Positions 1-7,793 of a DNA stretch of 50,173 bases are shown piece by piece (within the stretch, counting starts at the first letter, position 1; each line of letters begins with the position of its first letter). This stretch comes from Alistipes sp. (GTDB lineage: Bacteria; Bacteroidota; Bacteroidia; Bacteroidales; Rikenellaceae). Below the pieces are notes generated by a model. That model did not search any database and was not told the DNA's origin. It was given only the letters and a program-made list of their open reading frames with translations. The position numbers and the translations under genes were made by a program. The stretch covers positions 1-50,173 of the forward strand of contig JAITWH010000041.1 in the NCBI GenBank assembly GCA_031285405.1. The letters run 5' to 3'.

Positions 1-108
<108 letters not shown>

Positions 109-110
109 TA

Positions 111-148
111 AGGGGCCGAGTCAAAAAACTCGGCCCCTTTCTTTTTTG
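111..148 (+). terminator. Rho-independent terminator of the rRNA operon
   Basis: A perfect 9-bp stem (GGGGCCGAG at 112-120, CTCGGCCCC at 129-137) with an 8-nt loop is followed by CTTTCTTTTTT. It begins directly after the 5S gene, as expected for an rRNA operon terminator. Beyond it, to about position 244, nothing gene-like is visible. Confidence 0.92.
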
Positions 149-244
149 CCACGAAAAAGGCCTCCTTTTTTTATTAGGATGACAGGGCACCTCGAAGGTC
201 TCAGCTTTTTTATTAAAGCGCCGAACAACGAAAATCGCCCCTCG

Positions 245-475
245 CTACTTACTTGCCAAATTGTATTTCTCGCAAAGGGCCTGACGTGCGGGCGCGTCGA
301 GAGAGTCAAGATAGCGTTGCCAGCCCGGGCAAAAGCCAATGTGCCAGCGCCAAAATCGACCCACCAAAGAGCGCGGAGATTTGTCGTATCGAGCCCGGAT
401 CGGGCAGCTCGCACAGTTATGCCCTCCCGCTTCAAAATTTTCCATTTCAAAATCTTTTCTCTCGTTATTTTCCAT
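245..475 (-). CDS. small conserved hypothetical protein with CxxC motif
   Basis: A 76-residue protein with CASCPIRARYD, a run of aromatic residues (RFWRWH) and FCPGWQRYLDSL. I recall this pattern (CxxCxxRxxYD...GRFWRWH...CPGW) from small conserved proteins of Bacteroides and relatives, but know no function for it. Three Cys plus several His and Trp could bind a metal; that is inference. A second in-frame ATG at residue 11 (position 445) could be the true start. The gene begins 23 bp after the nitroreductase stop and probably shares its transcript. A weak A/T-flanked hairpin near 150-170 could end it. Confidence 0.6.
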   Translation of the reverse strand: MENNERKDFEMENFEAGGHNCASCPIRARYDKSPRSLVGRFWRWHIGFCPGWQRYLDSLDAPARQALCEKYNLASK

Positions 476-498
476 AGCTACTGAGGAATATCAACAGA

Positions 499-1266
499 CT
501 ATTGAGGAATCCCAACCGTCTGCGCCAAAACAAACCGATAAGTCGAGGGCGCCCCGATGGCGGCCAAAAACTCGGTCCCGGGGGCCATCAGCCGAGTCAC
601 CGAGGCCATTCCGTTGCCGCAAGCCCATAGGTTCGCATTCTGGCACTGCGCCATGGCATCCATTCCGCAGATGCGCAGCTGATCGGCCTCGGATAGGTTG
701 TCATACCGGCCTTTATATGCCGCCAAATCAGCAACATATATGATGTTGAGCGGCGCGGAGTAGACAAAATCCTGCAAGCCGGCAAGCCGACGATGATCGC
801 CCTCAAGCACGCACGTAAGTGTGTGTGCGTCAGTGTTGTAGAGATAAACTCCGTGAGGCAGCACGGCATAAGTGCGGATAGGGTAGAGCGCCATCGCACT
901 GGGCGCTGTCAGACGCGCGGGAGCGCCATCCGCCCCAGGCCGATTCACCCCCGCCGCGGCCCACAGCACCCCCGAAAGCTGCTCAAGGGTGAGCCCATCG
1001 GCGGAGTACTCGCGCGTCGAGGCGCGTTCACGAAGCGCATGCAGGAGCGTCGCACCCGTCTCGGCGGGTGTCGCAAGGACGATTGTTTCTGAGTTCATGT
1101 CGTTGGTTGTCTGAGTGTTATACTGATCTGACGAGGTGCCGGTCAAGGCATCGGACGTGGCATCGGACGAAGCGCCGAATGAAGCGCCGGTCGACAAAGC
1201 GCACACAACACCGACGGCAAAAGTCACGGCAATCGCCACAAGAAGAAAGATGGGCAGTTTTTTCAT
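499..1266 (-). CDS. exported nitroreductase-family protein (SagB-like)
   Basis: A 255-residue protein of the FMN-dependent nitroreductase fold. It has an N-terminal hydrophobic signal (MKKLPIFLLVAIAVTFAVG), then a Ser/Thr/Ala-rich stretch to about residue 60, then the nitroreductase core. The core shows RASTREYS, LSGVLWAAAGVNRP and a C-terminal ATG-like helix region (QNANLWACGNGMASV). The family uses FMN to reduce nitro-aromatics, quinones or enone substrates; the substrate here is unknown and an exported location is inferred from the signal. The coding end is a 21-bp tandem duplication, giving two in-frame TAG codons (499-501 and 478-480) behind similar peptides (VGIPQ, VDIPQ). It lies 49 bp after the dCMP deaminase gene. 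Confidence 0.8.
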   Translation of the reverse strand: MKKLPIFLLVAIAVTFAVGVVCALSTGASFGASSDATSDALTGTSSDQYNTQTTNDMNSETIVLATPAETGATLLHALRERASTREYSADGLTLEQLSGVLWAAAGVNRPGADGAPARLTAPSAMALYPIRTYAVLPHGVYLYNTDAHTLTCVLEGDHRRLAGLQDFVYSAPLNIIYVADLAAYKGRYDNLSEADQLRICGMDAMAQCQNANLWACGNGMASVTRLMAPGTEFLAAIGAPSTYRFVLAQTVGIPQ

Positions 1267-1315
1267 GTCAATCTATTTTTAGACTTAAGTTTTTCGAGGG
1301 TTAACTCTTTGGAAG

Positions 1316-1762
1316 TTAAATTTTTATGTCGGGAGCGGATATTTTAAGCACCTCGATGCCGACGCGCCGCAGCAGCTCGATGCCGTCGTCCGAGTGGTAG
1401 TCGTCGCAGTAGACCACGCGCCGGATGCCCGCCTGGATGATCAGTTTCGAGCACTCGATGCACGGCGAGGCGGTGATGTAGAGCGTGGCGCCGTCGCAGT
1501 TGTTGGCGCTTTTGGCAACCTTGGTGATCGCATTCGCCTCGGCATGAAGCACATAGGGCTTGGTGCGCCCCGTGACCTCGTCCTCGCAAATGTTCTCGAA
1601 CCCCGACGGCGTGCCGTTGTAGCCGTCGGAAATTATCATCTTGTCTTTGACGATCAGCGCGCCCACCTGCCGGCGCACGCAATACGAATTCTCGGCCCAC
1701 ACCCGCGCCATGCGGATGTAGCGAATGTCCAACTGAAGCTGCTTATTTTCGGCGTATCCCAT
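1316..1762 (-). CDS. deoxycytidylate (dCMP) deaminase family protein
   Basis: A 148-residue zinc-dependent deaminase that would convert dCMP to dUMP for dTTP synthesis in the cytoplasm. Visible motifs are the first zinc ligand and catalytic Glu in VLHAEANAI (about residues 72-80) and the second zinc site PCIECSKLI (about 99-107). The region CVRRQVGALIVKD followed by ISDGYNGTPSGFEN matches the dCMP/ComEB deaminase family. Length is normal for that family. The start lies only 3 bp after the tsaB stop codon, so the two are almost certainly co-transcribed. Family assignment is firm; that the true substrate is dCMP is inferred from the GYNGTPSG region. Confidence 0.92.
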   Translation of the reverse strand: MGYAENKQLQLDIRYIRMARVWAENSYCVRRQVGALIVKDKMIISDGYNGTPSGFENICEDEVTGRTKPYVLHAEANAITKVAKSANNCDGATLYITASPCIECSKLIIQAGIRRVVYCDDYHSDDGIELLRRVGIEVLKISAPDIKI

Positions 1763-1765
1763 GGC

Positions 1766-2464
1766 TTATAGTAGTTTTTTGCGCGAAGTTGTGATCACGA
1801 AATCCTTGAGGTAGAAGGGCTCGAAGTAGGCGACGTCCTCGTGCCGGCCCGCCTCGAACGCCTCCGCGGCGAGACGCACCATGCCACGCGCCGACGGCTG
1901 CACCTCCACAAATCGCGCCCACGGCAACGCCTCGCGGCACTTGTCGGCCCCGCTGCCGAAGATACAGACCTCGCCCCTGTCGCGCCACTCCGCAAGACTG
2001 CCCTCGTCGATTATCCACGCCTCGGGCTCGGTCAGCGCCCTGCCGGCGGCGTCGAACACCTGCCCGTAGACCTCCATCCGCCGCGCGTCGATCATCGGCA
2101 ACCGGAACGCCGGCGGCGGATTGTCTCCCGAGCCATCCATTGTCGCCATCTCGCACAAACTGTCGAGCGAGCCGACGCCAATCAGCGGAATACCAAGCCC
2201 ATAGCACAGCCCCTTGGCAAACGACACGCCAATCCGCAGCCCCGTGTACGACCCTGGCCCCATGCTCACCGCCACCGCCGAGAGGTCGGCAAAACGCACC
2301 CCCGCCTCACCCATAGCCTCGTTTGTGTACACAGCCACCCGCGCGGCATGATCGCGCCCCTCGGAGCTCTCACGCAGGGCGATCATCTCTCCGCCGCGCG
2401 CCAGCCCCACGGAGCAGACATCCGTACCCGTCTCGATGCAAAGTATGTAAGCCGACTGTTTCAA
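1766..2464 (-). CDS. tsaB: tRNA threonylcarbamoyladenosine biosynthesis protein TsaB
   Basis: A 232-residue ASKHA-fold protein. TsaB partners TsaD and TsaE in making t6A37 on ANN-decoding tRNAs, an essential cytoplasmic modification. The N-terminal ILCIETGTDVCSVGL strand-turn and the signature VSMGPGSYTGLRIGVSFAKGL (residues about 85-105) identify the family; GRDHAARV is the family's S/DHS-type region. Length matches normal TsaB. It sits between smpB (99 bp upstream, across an intergenic repeat) and the dCMP deaminase (3 bp downstream). Confidence 0.95.
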   Translation of the reverse strand: MKQSAYILCIETGTDVCSVGLARGGEMIALRESSEGRDHAARVAVYTNEAMGEAGVRFADLSAVAVSMGPGSYTGLRIGVSFAKGLCYGLGIPLIGVGSLDSLCEMATMDGSGDNPPPAFRLPMIDARRMEVYGQVFDAAGRALTEPEAWIIDEGSLAEWRDRGEVCIFGSGADKCREALPWARFVEVQPSARGMVRLAAEAFEAGRHEDVAYFEPFYLKDFVITTSRKKLL

Positions 2465-2535
2465 TTTATAATTAAGAATTAAAAATTAAGAATTGGCTAC
2501 GCGCGTCAGCCACTATACCGCGTTAGCACTAACCA
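2465..2535. repeat. intergenic mosaic repeat, AATTAAGAATT arm type
   Basis: Repeated AATTAAGAATT units are followed by GGCTACGCGCG and ATACCGCGTTAGC. The same parts recur behind dcp (17604-17660), and the GGCTAACGC core recurs at 3.7, 8.9, 27.8 and 37.9 kb. It fills the smpB-tsaB gap. Confidence 0.6.
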
Positions 2536-2563
2536 CTAATAACTAACCACTAAACCAACCCCC

Positions 2564-3013
2564 TCAACGAATCCGATCCATCTCTCGCTTAGCATCCTTC
2601 TCCTTAAGATACTCCCGTTTGTCATAGCTCTTGCGTCCGCGCGCGAGCCCGATCACCGCCTTGGCCAACCCGCGTTCGTTGATGAACAACCTCAGCGCAA
2701 CGATCGTGAGGCCCACATCCTGCGACGCGCGCTCCAACTTGGAGAGCTCCTTGCGATTCAGCAGCAATTTCCTGTCGCGCTTGGGCTCATGGTTGTTGTA
2801 AGTGCCCCAGTGATAGAGCGATATGTTGAGTCCGCGGATCCACAGCTCGCCGTCGGAAAAGAAGCAGTACGAGTCGACCAGCGACGCCTTGCCCAGCCGC
2901 AGCGACTTGATCTCGGTGCCGGTCAGCACGATGCCGGCGGTCCACTGCTCGACGATTTCGTAGTCGAACGTGGCTCGTCGATTCTTGATGGTTATATTTT
3001 TTTGGTCTGACAT
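2564..3013 (-). CDS. smpB: SsrA-binding protein SmpB
   Basis: A 149-residue tmRNA-binding protein that escorts SsrA RNA to stalled ribosomes in trans-translation. The family motifs are present: [11 protein letters not shown] near the N terminus, [24 protein letters not shown] (the RNA-binding barrel), [17 protein letters not shown], and the C-terminal basic tail beginning [20 protein letters not shown]. Length is standard. The ATG at 3013 lies 5 bp after a TACTTTTG -7 element on the minus strand (3019-3026), so the transcript may have almost no leader. It is divergent from plsY. Confidence 0.97.
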   Translation of the reverse strand: MSDQKNITIKNRRATFDYEIVEQWTAGIVLTGTEIKSLRLGKASLVDSYCFFSDGELWIRGLNISLYHWGTYNNHEPKRDRKLLLNRKELSKLERASQDVGLTIVALRLFINERGLAKAVIGLARGRKSYDKREYLKEKDAKREMDRIR

Positions 3014-3018
3014 CTGTG

Positions 3019-3047
3019 CAAAAGTAAGGAAAATTTAGTTAACTTTG
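3019..3047. promoter_or_regulatory. divergent smpB / plsY -7 promoter elements
   Basis: Minus strand TACTTTTG (3026-3019) faces smpB and plus strand TAACTTTG (3040-3047) faces plsY. Both match the Bacteroidetes -7 consensus TAnnTTTG. Each start codon lies only 5-6 bp beyond its element, predicting leaderless or nearly leaderless mRNAs. No convincing -33 element was seen. Confidence 0.65.
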
Positions 3048-3053
3048 TTTCCT

Positions 3054-3716
3054 ATGATATACACGATAGTTGTACTTGTCGTCGCGGCATACCTGTTGGG
3101 GTCGATTCCGAGCGCCGTGTGGATCGGCAAACATTTCTACGGCGTCGACATCCGCGAGCACGGAAGCCGCAACGCCGGCACCACCAACATGCTGCGTGTG
3201 TTGGGCCGTCGCGCCGCGCTGCCCGTCTTCGTGATCGACTTCATGAAGGGCTACGTTGCGGTGACGCTGTGCAACCTCGCTGAGTTCCTGCCGCAGTTTC
3301 TGCCGGGCGGCGAGTACGGCCCAGGGGGCATCTACGTCCTCAAAGTCGGCCTCGTGGTGGCGGTTGTGCTGGGCCACATCTTCCCGCTCTTCGCCGGCTT
3401 CAAGGGTGGCAAGGGGGTGGCGACGCTCGCCGGTGCGGTGATGGGGGTGGCCCCGTCGTCGGTGCTATTGTGTCTGGCGGTGTGGGTGGTGGTGCTCATG
3501 TTCACCCACTATGTGTCGCTCGCGTCGATCCTTGCCGGTGCAAGTTTCCCGATCTTCATCCTCGCCTCGCCGCGCACCAACACCTCGCTCACGCTCATCA
3601 TCCTGTCGTTCGTGGTGGCGATCGCGCTGCTGGTCACCCACCGCAAAAACATCGCCCGCCTCCGCGCCGGTAAAGAGTCCAAAATCTACATCTGGAGACC
3701 GCCCGTAAAGAGATAA
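3054..3716 (+). CDS. plsY: glycerol-3-phosphate acyltransferase PlsY
   Basis: A 220-residue integral membrane enzyme that acylates glycerol 3-phosphate with acyl-phosphate, the first step of phospholipid synthesis. The three family motifs are visible: GSIPSAVWIGK, then GSRNAGTTNMLRVLG (about residues 38-52), then GHIFPLFAGFKGGKGVAT (about 108-125). There are about five hydrophobic helices. I chose the ATG at 3054 because an upstream in-frame TTG at 3045 lies inside the -7 element. The stop codon is also the first base of a complete MITE-like element. With pssA 3.3 kb away it belongs to the phospholipid pathway. Confidence 0.96.
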   Translation: MIYTIVVLVVAAYLLGSIPSAVWIGKHFYGVDIREHGSRNAGTTNMLRVLGRRAALPVFVIDFMKGYVAVTLCNLAEFLPQFLPGGEYGPGGIYVLKVGLVVAVVLGHIFPLFAGFKGGKGVATLAGAVMGVAPSSVLLCLAVWVVVLMFTHYVSLASILAGASFPIFILASPRTNTSLTLIILSFVVAIALLVTHRKNIARLRAGKESKIYIWRPPVKR

Positions 3717-3902
3717 TTGAAAGTTGAAAATTGAAAATGGGCTAACGCGGTATAATTGCGTTAGCCCATTTTCTGCATAGTTAAAATCGCTGCCGGCGTT
3801 AACTTCGTTTTCCTCCTCCTCTCTCGGCAGAGTTCACGCAAGCATGACTCTGCTCTCGTTCGAGCGTCGGTTCCGGCCATTTTCAATTTTCAACTTTCAA
3901 TT
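3715..3902. repeat. MITE-like element A with terminal inverted repeats
   Basis: A 188-bp element between convergent plsY and the transglycosylase gene. Left and right ends are inverted copies of an arm reading AATTGAAAGTTGAAAATTG then AAAATGG. The left end continues into a 15-bp perfect hairpin (3734-3748 with 3758-3772, core GGGCTAACGC). The ends overlap both flanking stop codons (TAA at 3714-3716 and, on the minus strand, 3904-3902). The centre contains AAAATCGCTGCCGGCGTTAAC, related to the interior of element B. No ORF is visible inside. The hairpin could end transcription in both directions. Confidence 0.7.
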
Positions 3903-4708
3903 TACAAAGCTGCAATCTCACAATAAGAGTCATAATACCGAAGGACCTTGCGAACAAACCCAAGGGTCTGAGCATTGTCACGAAACTCGCCGCACCTCAC
4001 CACCTCGTCGCCATAGAACTCGGGATCGCTCTTCAGACAGAGATACTTCGACACCACGCTCCACGAGTTGTGGTTCTCGCCATGCTTCACTGCCAGACGA
4101 CGCGCGTCCAACACATGACCCAACCCGCAGTTGTAGGCCGCCAGCACAATGCTCAGGCGGTCACGCTCCGATATGTTTCGAGGAAAACGGATCGTCGACG
4201 AGATGTGATCCAGCAGCGCGACGCCTAAGGCGACATTCGTGTGCGGATCGCCGATCTCTCCGGGTGCCACCTTGAAGTGGCGCGCCACCGAGGGCATCAC
4301 CTGCATCAGCCCCACCGCCCCGCTCATCGAGACGGCGTCGCTGCGGAAACGCGACTCGGCAAATGCAATCGCACTGATCAGCCGCCAGTCGTGTCCCGCG
4401 TCGGAGGCCGAGGCCGCTCGCCGGATCACCGGATCGTAGGCCGAGATCAGCACCGCGTCGCGCACACCCCAGACCGGAGTGTAGCCGTTCCAAAAATTCG
4501 CTGTCGCGCGCTTCGTCACATAGGGCGTCTCGCCGAAACCTGCCGCGCCCACTCCGAAACCTGCCGAGCCTGCGGTCGAAAAAGAGTTGTTGTTGTGCCC
4601 GGGCGAACCTGCCGCACCATAATTGTCCATGGGCGAACCAACCGGCTTTGCCCCCCACACGCCGCCGCAAAGCATCGCGGCGGACAAAATAATAAATTTT
4701 TTAAGCAT
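3902..4708 (-). CDS. lytic transglycosylase, SLT domain (MltF-like)
   Basis: A 268-residue exported muramidase-like enzyme that would cleave peptidoglycan glycan strands with 1,6-anhydro ring formation. From the chosen ATG (4708) the protein starts MLKKFIILSAAMLCGGVWG, a signal peptide; an upstream in-frame ATG (4741) would add a non-signal extension. Next comes an Ala/Gly/Ser/Asn-rich linker to about residue 70, then the SLT domain with catalytic Glu in AFAESRFRSDA, followed by GAVGLMQVMPSVA and AAYNCGLGHVLDARRL. The periplasmic binding domain of full-length MltF is absent, so this is an SLT-only protein. It follows the porin gene by 45 bp and is probably co-transcribed. Confidence 0.88.
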   Translation of the reverse strand: MLKKFIILSAAMLCGGVWGAKPVGSPMDNYGAAGSPGHNNNSFSTAGSAGFGVGAAGFGETPYVTKRATANFWNGYTPVWGVRDAVLISAYDPVIRRAASASDAGHDWRLISAIAFAESRFRSDAVSMSGAVGLMQVMPSVARHFKVAPGEIGDPHTNVALGVALLDHISSTIRFPRNISERDRLSIVLAAYNCGLGHVLDARRLAVKHGENHNSWSVVSKYLCLKSDPEFYGDEVVRCGEFRDNAQTLGFVRKVLRYYDSYCEIAAL

Positions 4709-4753
4709 TGGGTTTGTCTCTGCGGGCGGCACTCGCGCCACAATGCGAGCCGA

Positions 4754-6985
4754 CTAATCGTAGAAGTTCCACGAGATCCCGATCTTCAATATCCGACGAT
4801 TCATCGGATAGTGCAGCACGCTGAAAAAACTCCTCGACGCAAACATACCGTCGCTGAGGTGCTGCATTTTGACCAAAATTCTCATGCGTTTCCACTTTGC
4901 GTTGACAAAAGCGTCGAGCCAGATGTAATCACCCAACTCCTTCTCTCTCTGATTATAGAACTGCCCCAGCCCGGGGTTGTACCCGGGGGCGTAGTACTTC
5001 GTGTTGTACCGCCCGTCGACCCCGACCTGGAGCCTCAGCACATCCTTCACGACGTTGAATTCATAATAGTAAGAGAGAGCCGCGCTCGCCAGCGGAAGCG
5101 GAACAACCTTCTGATCCGTGCTCCATTGTAGCATTACCCGGTGGTTGAGATTCACCGACGAGGTTCCGAACCTTATCGGCAGATCTTCACGAAGATACAC
5201 GCCCGTCACGCTCACCGCGTCTGTCGCCTGCATCGGCGCGAGCCTTGGGCCCTCGTCCGAGTAGTAGACCTTGCTGCCGAGAACGCTTTGCGACAGCGTA
5301 GCCGAGAACCCCGCGTGCGGGATTTCGAGCGACGCGTCGAAACGGGTCTCACTCTCCTTCGAAAAGGAGTTCGACCACGCGAAGTGGTTCGAAGAGAAAT
5401 TCTGTTCCCAATAACTCGGGTCCAGGGAGGTAAAACTGAAACGGCCCGTCAACGTCAGCGCCCGCTCCTTCACAAAGAGCCTCGCCGTCGCCCGTCCGCC
5501 GATTGATACGTCACCCGCCGTCGCGCCAAAGGGGTGGTAGCGCGCGTCGGCCGCCCAGTCGAAGTACCGGCTCGCGTGTCCGTCGATACCCCCATAGGCG
5601 TAGTACTCGGTCTGACTGACCGCACGACCCTCGGCACCTGTCAGATACTGGTCGGCCGAAAACCGGTAGAACTTCCGCATGTCGACCCCCACTCCGGCGT
5701 CGATTGTCCCGATTGCACCCCCGCGATCCCAAGGCTGCATCTGGATAAACACCCTGTTCGACAACCTGCTCTCAAACAGCGAGTCGCGCGAGGCGGTGCC
5801 GCTGTAAAACCAGTCGTCGTAGTAGTTCATCGGCTGCGACCCGCCACCCGGAGGCGAGTACACCGTCCCCTGATAGGTGTCCTCATAGCGCCTCGACCAT
5901 CTGTCATACTCTATCGAGTGTCCGAAAAAGACCGCCGGCCTGTCGCCGATCGTGAAGTCACGCTCCGACACCCTGATCAGCGGCAACCCCAACGACTGCG
6001 TAAGAAAGAACGTATTACTCTTGACAGTATTGCGCGGGCTCGACATTCGCATCGGAATCGCCGTGTCGATCTCATACGACGGCAGCTCGACAAGTATCTC
6101 GTCGTCGTTCGTCACCCCGCCGTTCTCCTGATTGCTGATCGAGTTGTGAATATACCCCGCATGCACCGTGTAGCGCTTGCCGGTGTGGCTGAATCCCGCC
6201 GAGAAACTCTTGTCCCTCGTCCCCTGCCACTGATAGATCCCCTTTGTGCCGAGGCTGCGATAGTCGAGATTGAAGCCCGTCTGCGGCGAGATGTTCTGCG
6301 CGTGGATCACCGCCAGGTCCTCCTCCTGCCGCGCCTTTTGCCCCGCCCAGGCATAGCTCAGCTGCGTGAAGGGCTTCTTGACGTTATAGAAAGGCATGTT
6401 GGCCACGGTACGCAGATAGGCGTTCCACGGATCGGCCAACGTGTGGTTCCTGCTGTCGGGGCCGCTCTCGCGGTCGAAGTAGCTCAGATATTGCGACGGC
6501 GCCCCCAAATTCCCGAGATAGGCGCTGCCCACCCCTCGCTTCATAAACGGATATTGCGTCTGGAAGTCGTTCTGCAACGTGTCGATATGGTCGACGTTGA
6601 TGTGGTTGGTGTAGTTGTCGAGCGTCCACCGCATATTCTGCCGCGCCCGCTCGTCGTACGAAAAGTGGTAACTCTCCAACGGCCTCTTCTCGCGCCGCCT
6701 CTTGACAGTGTCGGCCGCCGGATCGACCTCGCTGCCCTCGCCGAAGAATGGTGTCTCCTCCTCCTCCTCCGGCTCCTGCTGCTGTTGCCGCGCCTGCTGA
6801 CGGTTGGGCGGCTGAGGCATGCCGGCCCCCGGAATCTGCTGCCCGACAGCCTGTTGCCCGCCAGGCAGCTGGTTCTGCCGACTCGGAATCCCCGTCCCGG
6901 GCACCTGCGCAAACAACGCCGCAGCCGACAGCGAGACCACTCCCGCCGCCAACAACGTGCGAATCCATTGAGAATAGCTCCTCAT
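4754..6985 (-). CDS. putative outer membrane porin (Porin_10-like)
   Basis: A 743-residue predicted outer membrane beta-barrel resembling the Bacteroidetes 'putative porin' family (PF14121). Features: signal peptide from MRSYSQWIRTLLAAG ending near ALFAQ, a low-complexity Gln/Pro-rich and Glu-rich linker (about residues 30-85), and then the motif region YLGNLGAPSQYL with alternating aromatic beta-strands to a C-terminal ISWNFYD, ending in an aromatic-rich strand typical of barrel proteins. I chose ATG 6985 because the longer frame adds residues with no signal and runs through a promoter. A TATCTTTG -7 element ends 8 bp before this ATG. Substrate unknown. Confidence 0.85.
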   Translation of the reverse strand: MRSYSQWIRTLLAAGVVSLSAAALFAQVPGTGIPSRQNQLPGGQQAVGQQIPGAGMPQPPNRQQARQQQQEPEEEEETPFFGEGSEVDPAADTVKRRREKRPLESYHFSYDERARQNMRWTLDNYTNHINVDHIDTLQNDFQTQYPFMKRGVGSAYLGNLGAPSQYLSYFDRESGPDSRNHTLADPWNAYLRTVANMPFYNVKKPFTQLSYAWAGQKARQEEDLAVIHAQNISPQTGFNLDYRSLGTKGIYQWQGTRDKSFSAGFSHTGKRYTVHAGYIHNSISNQENGGVTNDDEILVELPSYEIDTAIPMRMSSPRNTVKSNTFFLTQSLGLPLIRVSERDFTIGDRPAVFFGHSIEYDRWSRRYEDTYQGTVYSPPGGGSQPMNYYDDWFYSGTASRDSLFESRLSNRVFIQMQPWDRGGAIGTIDAGVGVDMRKFYRFSADQYLTGAEGRAVSQTEYYAYGGIDGHASRYFDWAADARYHPFGATAGDVSIGGRATARLFVKERALTLTGRFSFTSLDPSYWEQNFSSNHFAWSNSFSKESETRFDASLEIPHAGFSATLSQSVLGSKVYYSDEGPRLAPMQATDAVSVTGVYLREDLPIRFGTSSVNLNHRVMLQWSTDQKVVPLPLASAALSYYYEFNVVKDVLRLQVGVDGRYNTKYYAPGYNPGLGQFYNQREKELGDYIWLDAFVNAKWKRMRILVKMQHLSDGMFASRSFFSVLHYPMNRRILKIGISWNFYD

Positions 6986-6993
6986 TTCGGGCG

Positions 6994-7001
6994 CAAAGAT
7001 A
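6994..7001 (-). promoter_or_regulatory. -7 promoter element of the porin gene
   Basis: Minus strand TATCTTTG matches TAnnTTTG. It lies between the pssA stop (7014) and the porin ATG (6985), giving the porin-transglycosylase pair its own promoter with a leader of only a few bases. Confidence 0.6.
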
Positions 7002-7013
7002 CGAAAAATTTCT

Positions 7014-7733
7014 CTAAGCAAAATTTCGGGCACGGCCACAGCAGAAATGCTGCACCACCCCGATCAGAACATACCCCCCGATGGCCGCCGCAACGCCCCC
7101 GACACCCCAAACCACAAGAAGCCCCGCCGCCGCCGCCAAAAAGATATACCGAAGCGAGTTCCCCCGCCATCCGAACCCCTTGAACTTCAACGAGAACATC
7201 CGCACCGGACAAACCAGCAGCCAACTCACCACCACCGCCACCGCCACGATCATCTCCCGCGAGGCAAAGAGCTCCCCCCGACTCCACATCCAACCCAGAG
7301 CCGCGATAGCAAGCGCCGCCGCTGGAGTAGGCAATCCCGTGAACTCCTCCCGCTGCTCCTCGTCGACATTGAACCGCGCCAGCCGAAGCGCCGAAAACAG
7401 CGCCACCCCAAAGACGATCCACCCGAAAGCCCCACTCAAAAATCCGCCGCCCCACAGCGCCGGCGAGAGCCCGTATATCGTAAACAGCACCGCCGACGGC
7501 GCCACCCCGAAGCTCACCATATCGGCCAGCGAGTCGAGCTGTTTGCCGATCTCGGAGAACTGCCCCGTCAGCCGCGCGACCAACCCGTCGGCAAAATCGA
7601 ACACCGCCGCCGCCGCGATCAGCCCGAACGCCACGTCGACCCTGCCGCCCAAGGCCATCACCGTCGCCCCGCAGCCGCACGCAAGGTTACACAGCGTGAC
7701 AAAGTTCGGAAGCGTAAACAATCTATTTTTCAT
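7014..7733 (-). CDS. pssA: CDP-diacylglycerol-serine O-phosphatidyltransferase
   Basis: A 239-residue membrane enzyme that makes phosphatidylserine from CDP-diacylglycerol and serine, the route to phosphatidylethanolamine. The CDP-alcohol phosphotransferase signature is complete: DFADGLVARLTGQ, then G and D at the fixed spacing in IGKQLDSLAD (about residues 46-68). The N terminus RLFTLPNFVTLCNLACG matches bacterial PssA of the Bacillus type. Several hydrophobic helices follow. A minus-strand TACCTTTG (7751-7744) ends 10 bp before the ATG. It is divergent from manC. Confidence 0.95.
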   Translation of the reverse strand: MKNRLFTLPNFVTLCNLACGCGATVMALGGRVDVAFGLIAAAAVFDFADGLVARLTGQFSEIGKQLDSLADMVSFGVAPSAVLFTIYGLSPALWGGGFLSGAFGWIVFGVALFSALRLARFNVDEEQREEFTGLPTPAAALAIAALGWMWSRGELFASREMIVAVAVVVSWLLVCPVRMFSLKFKGFGWRGNSLRYIFLAAAAGLLVVWGVGGVAAAIGGYVLIGVVQHFCCGRARNFA

Positions 7734-7743
7734 GAGTCGACTG

Positions 7744-7772
7744 CAAAGGTAGCCAAAAAATTGTTACCTTTG
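7744..7772. promoter_or_regulatory. divergent pssA / manC -7 promoter elements
   Basis: TACCTTTG occurs on the minus strand (7751-7744, towards pssA) and on the plus strand (7765-7772, towards manC, 21 bp before its ATG). The two elements are identical and 13 bp apart, so the polymerase footprints of the two promoters overlap. Confidence 0.62.
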
Positions 7773-7793
7773 GGGATTCACGAAACGAGAATT

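Noticed and set aside
7047-7793. 249-codon N-terminal extension of manC
   Set aside because: Antisense to pssA and basic low-complexity; a good promoter and the family start lie at 7765-7796.
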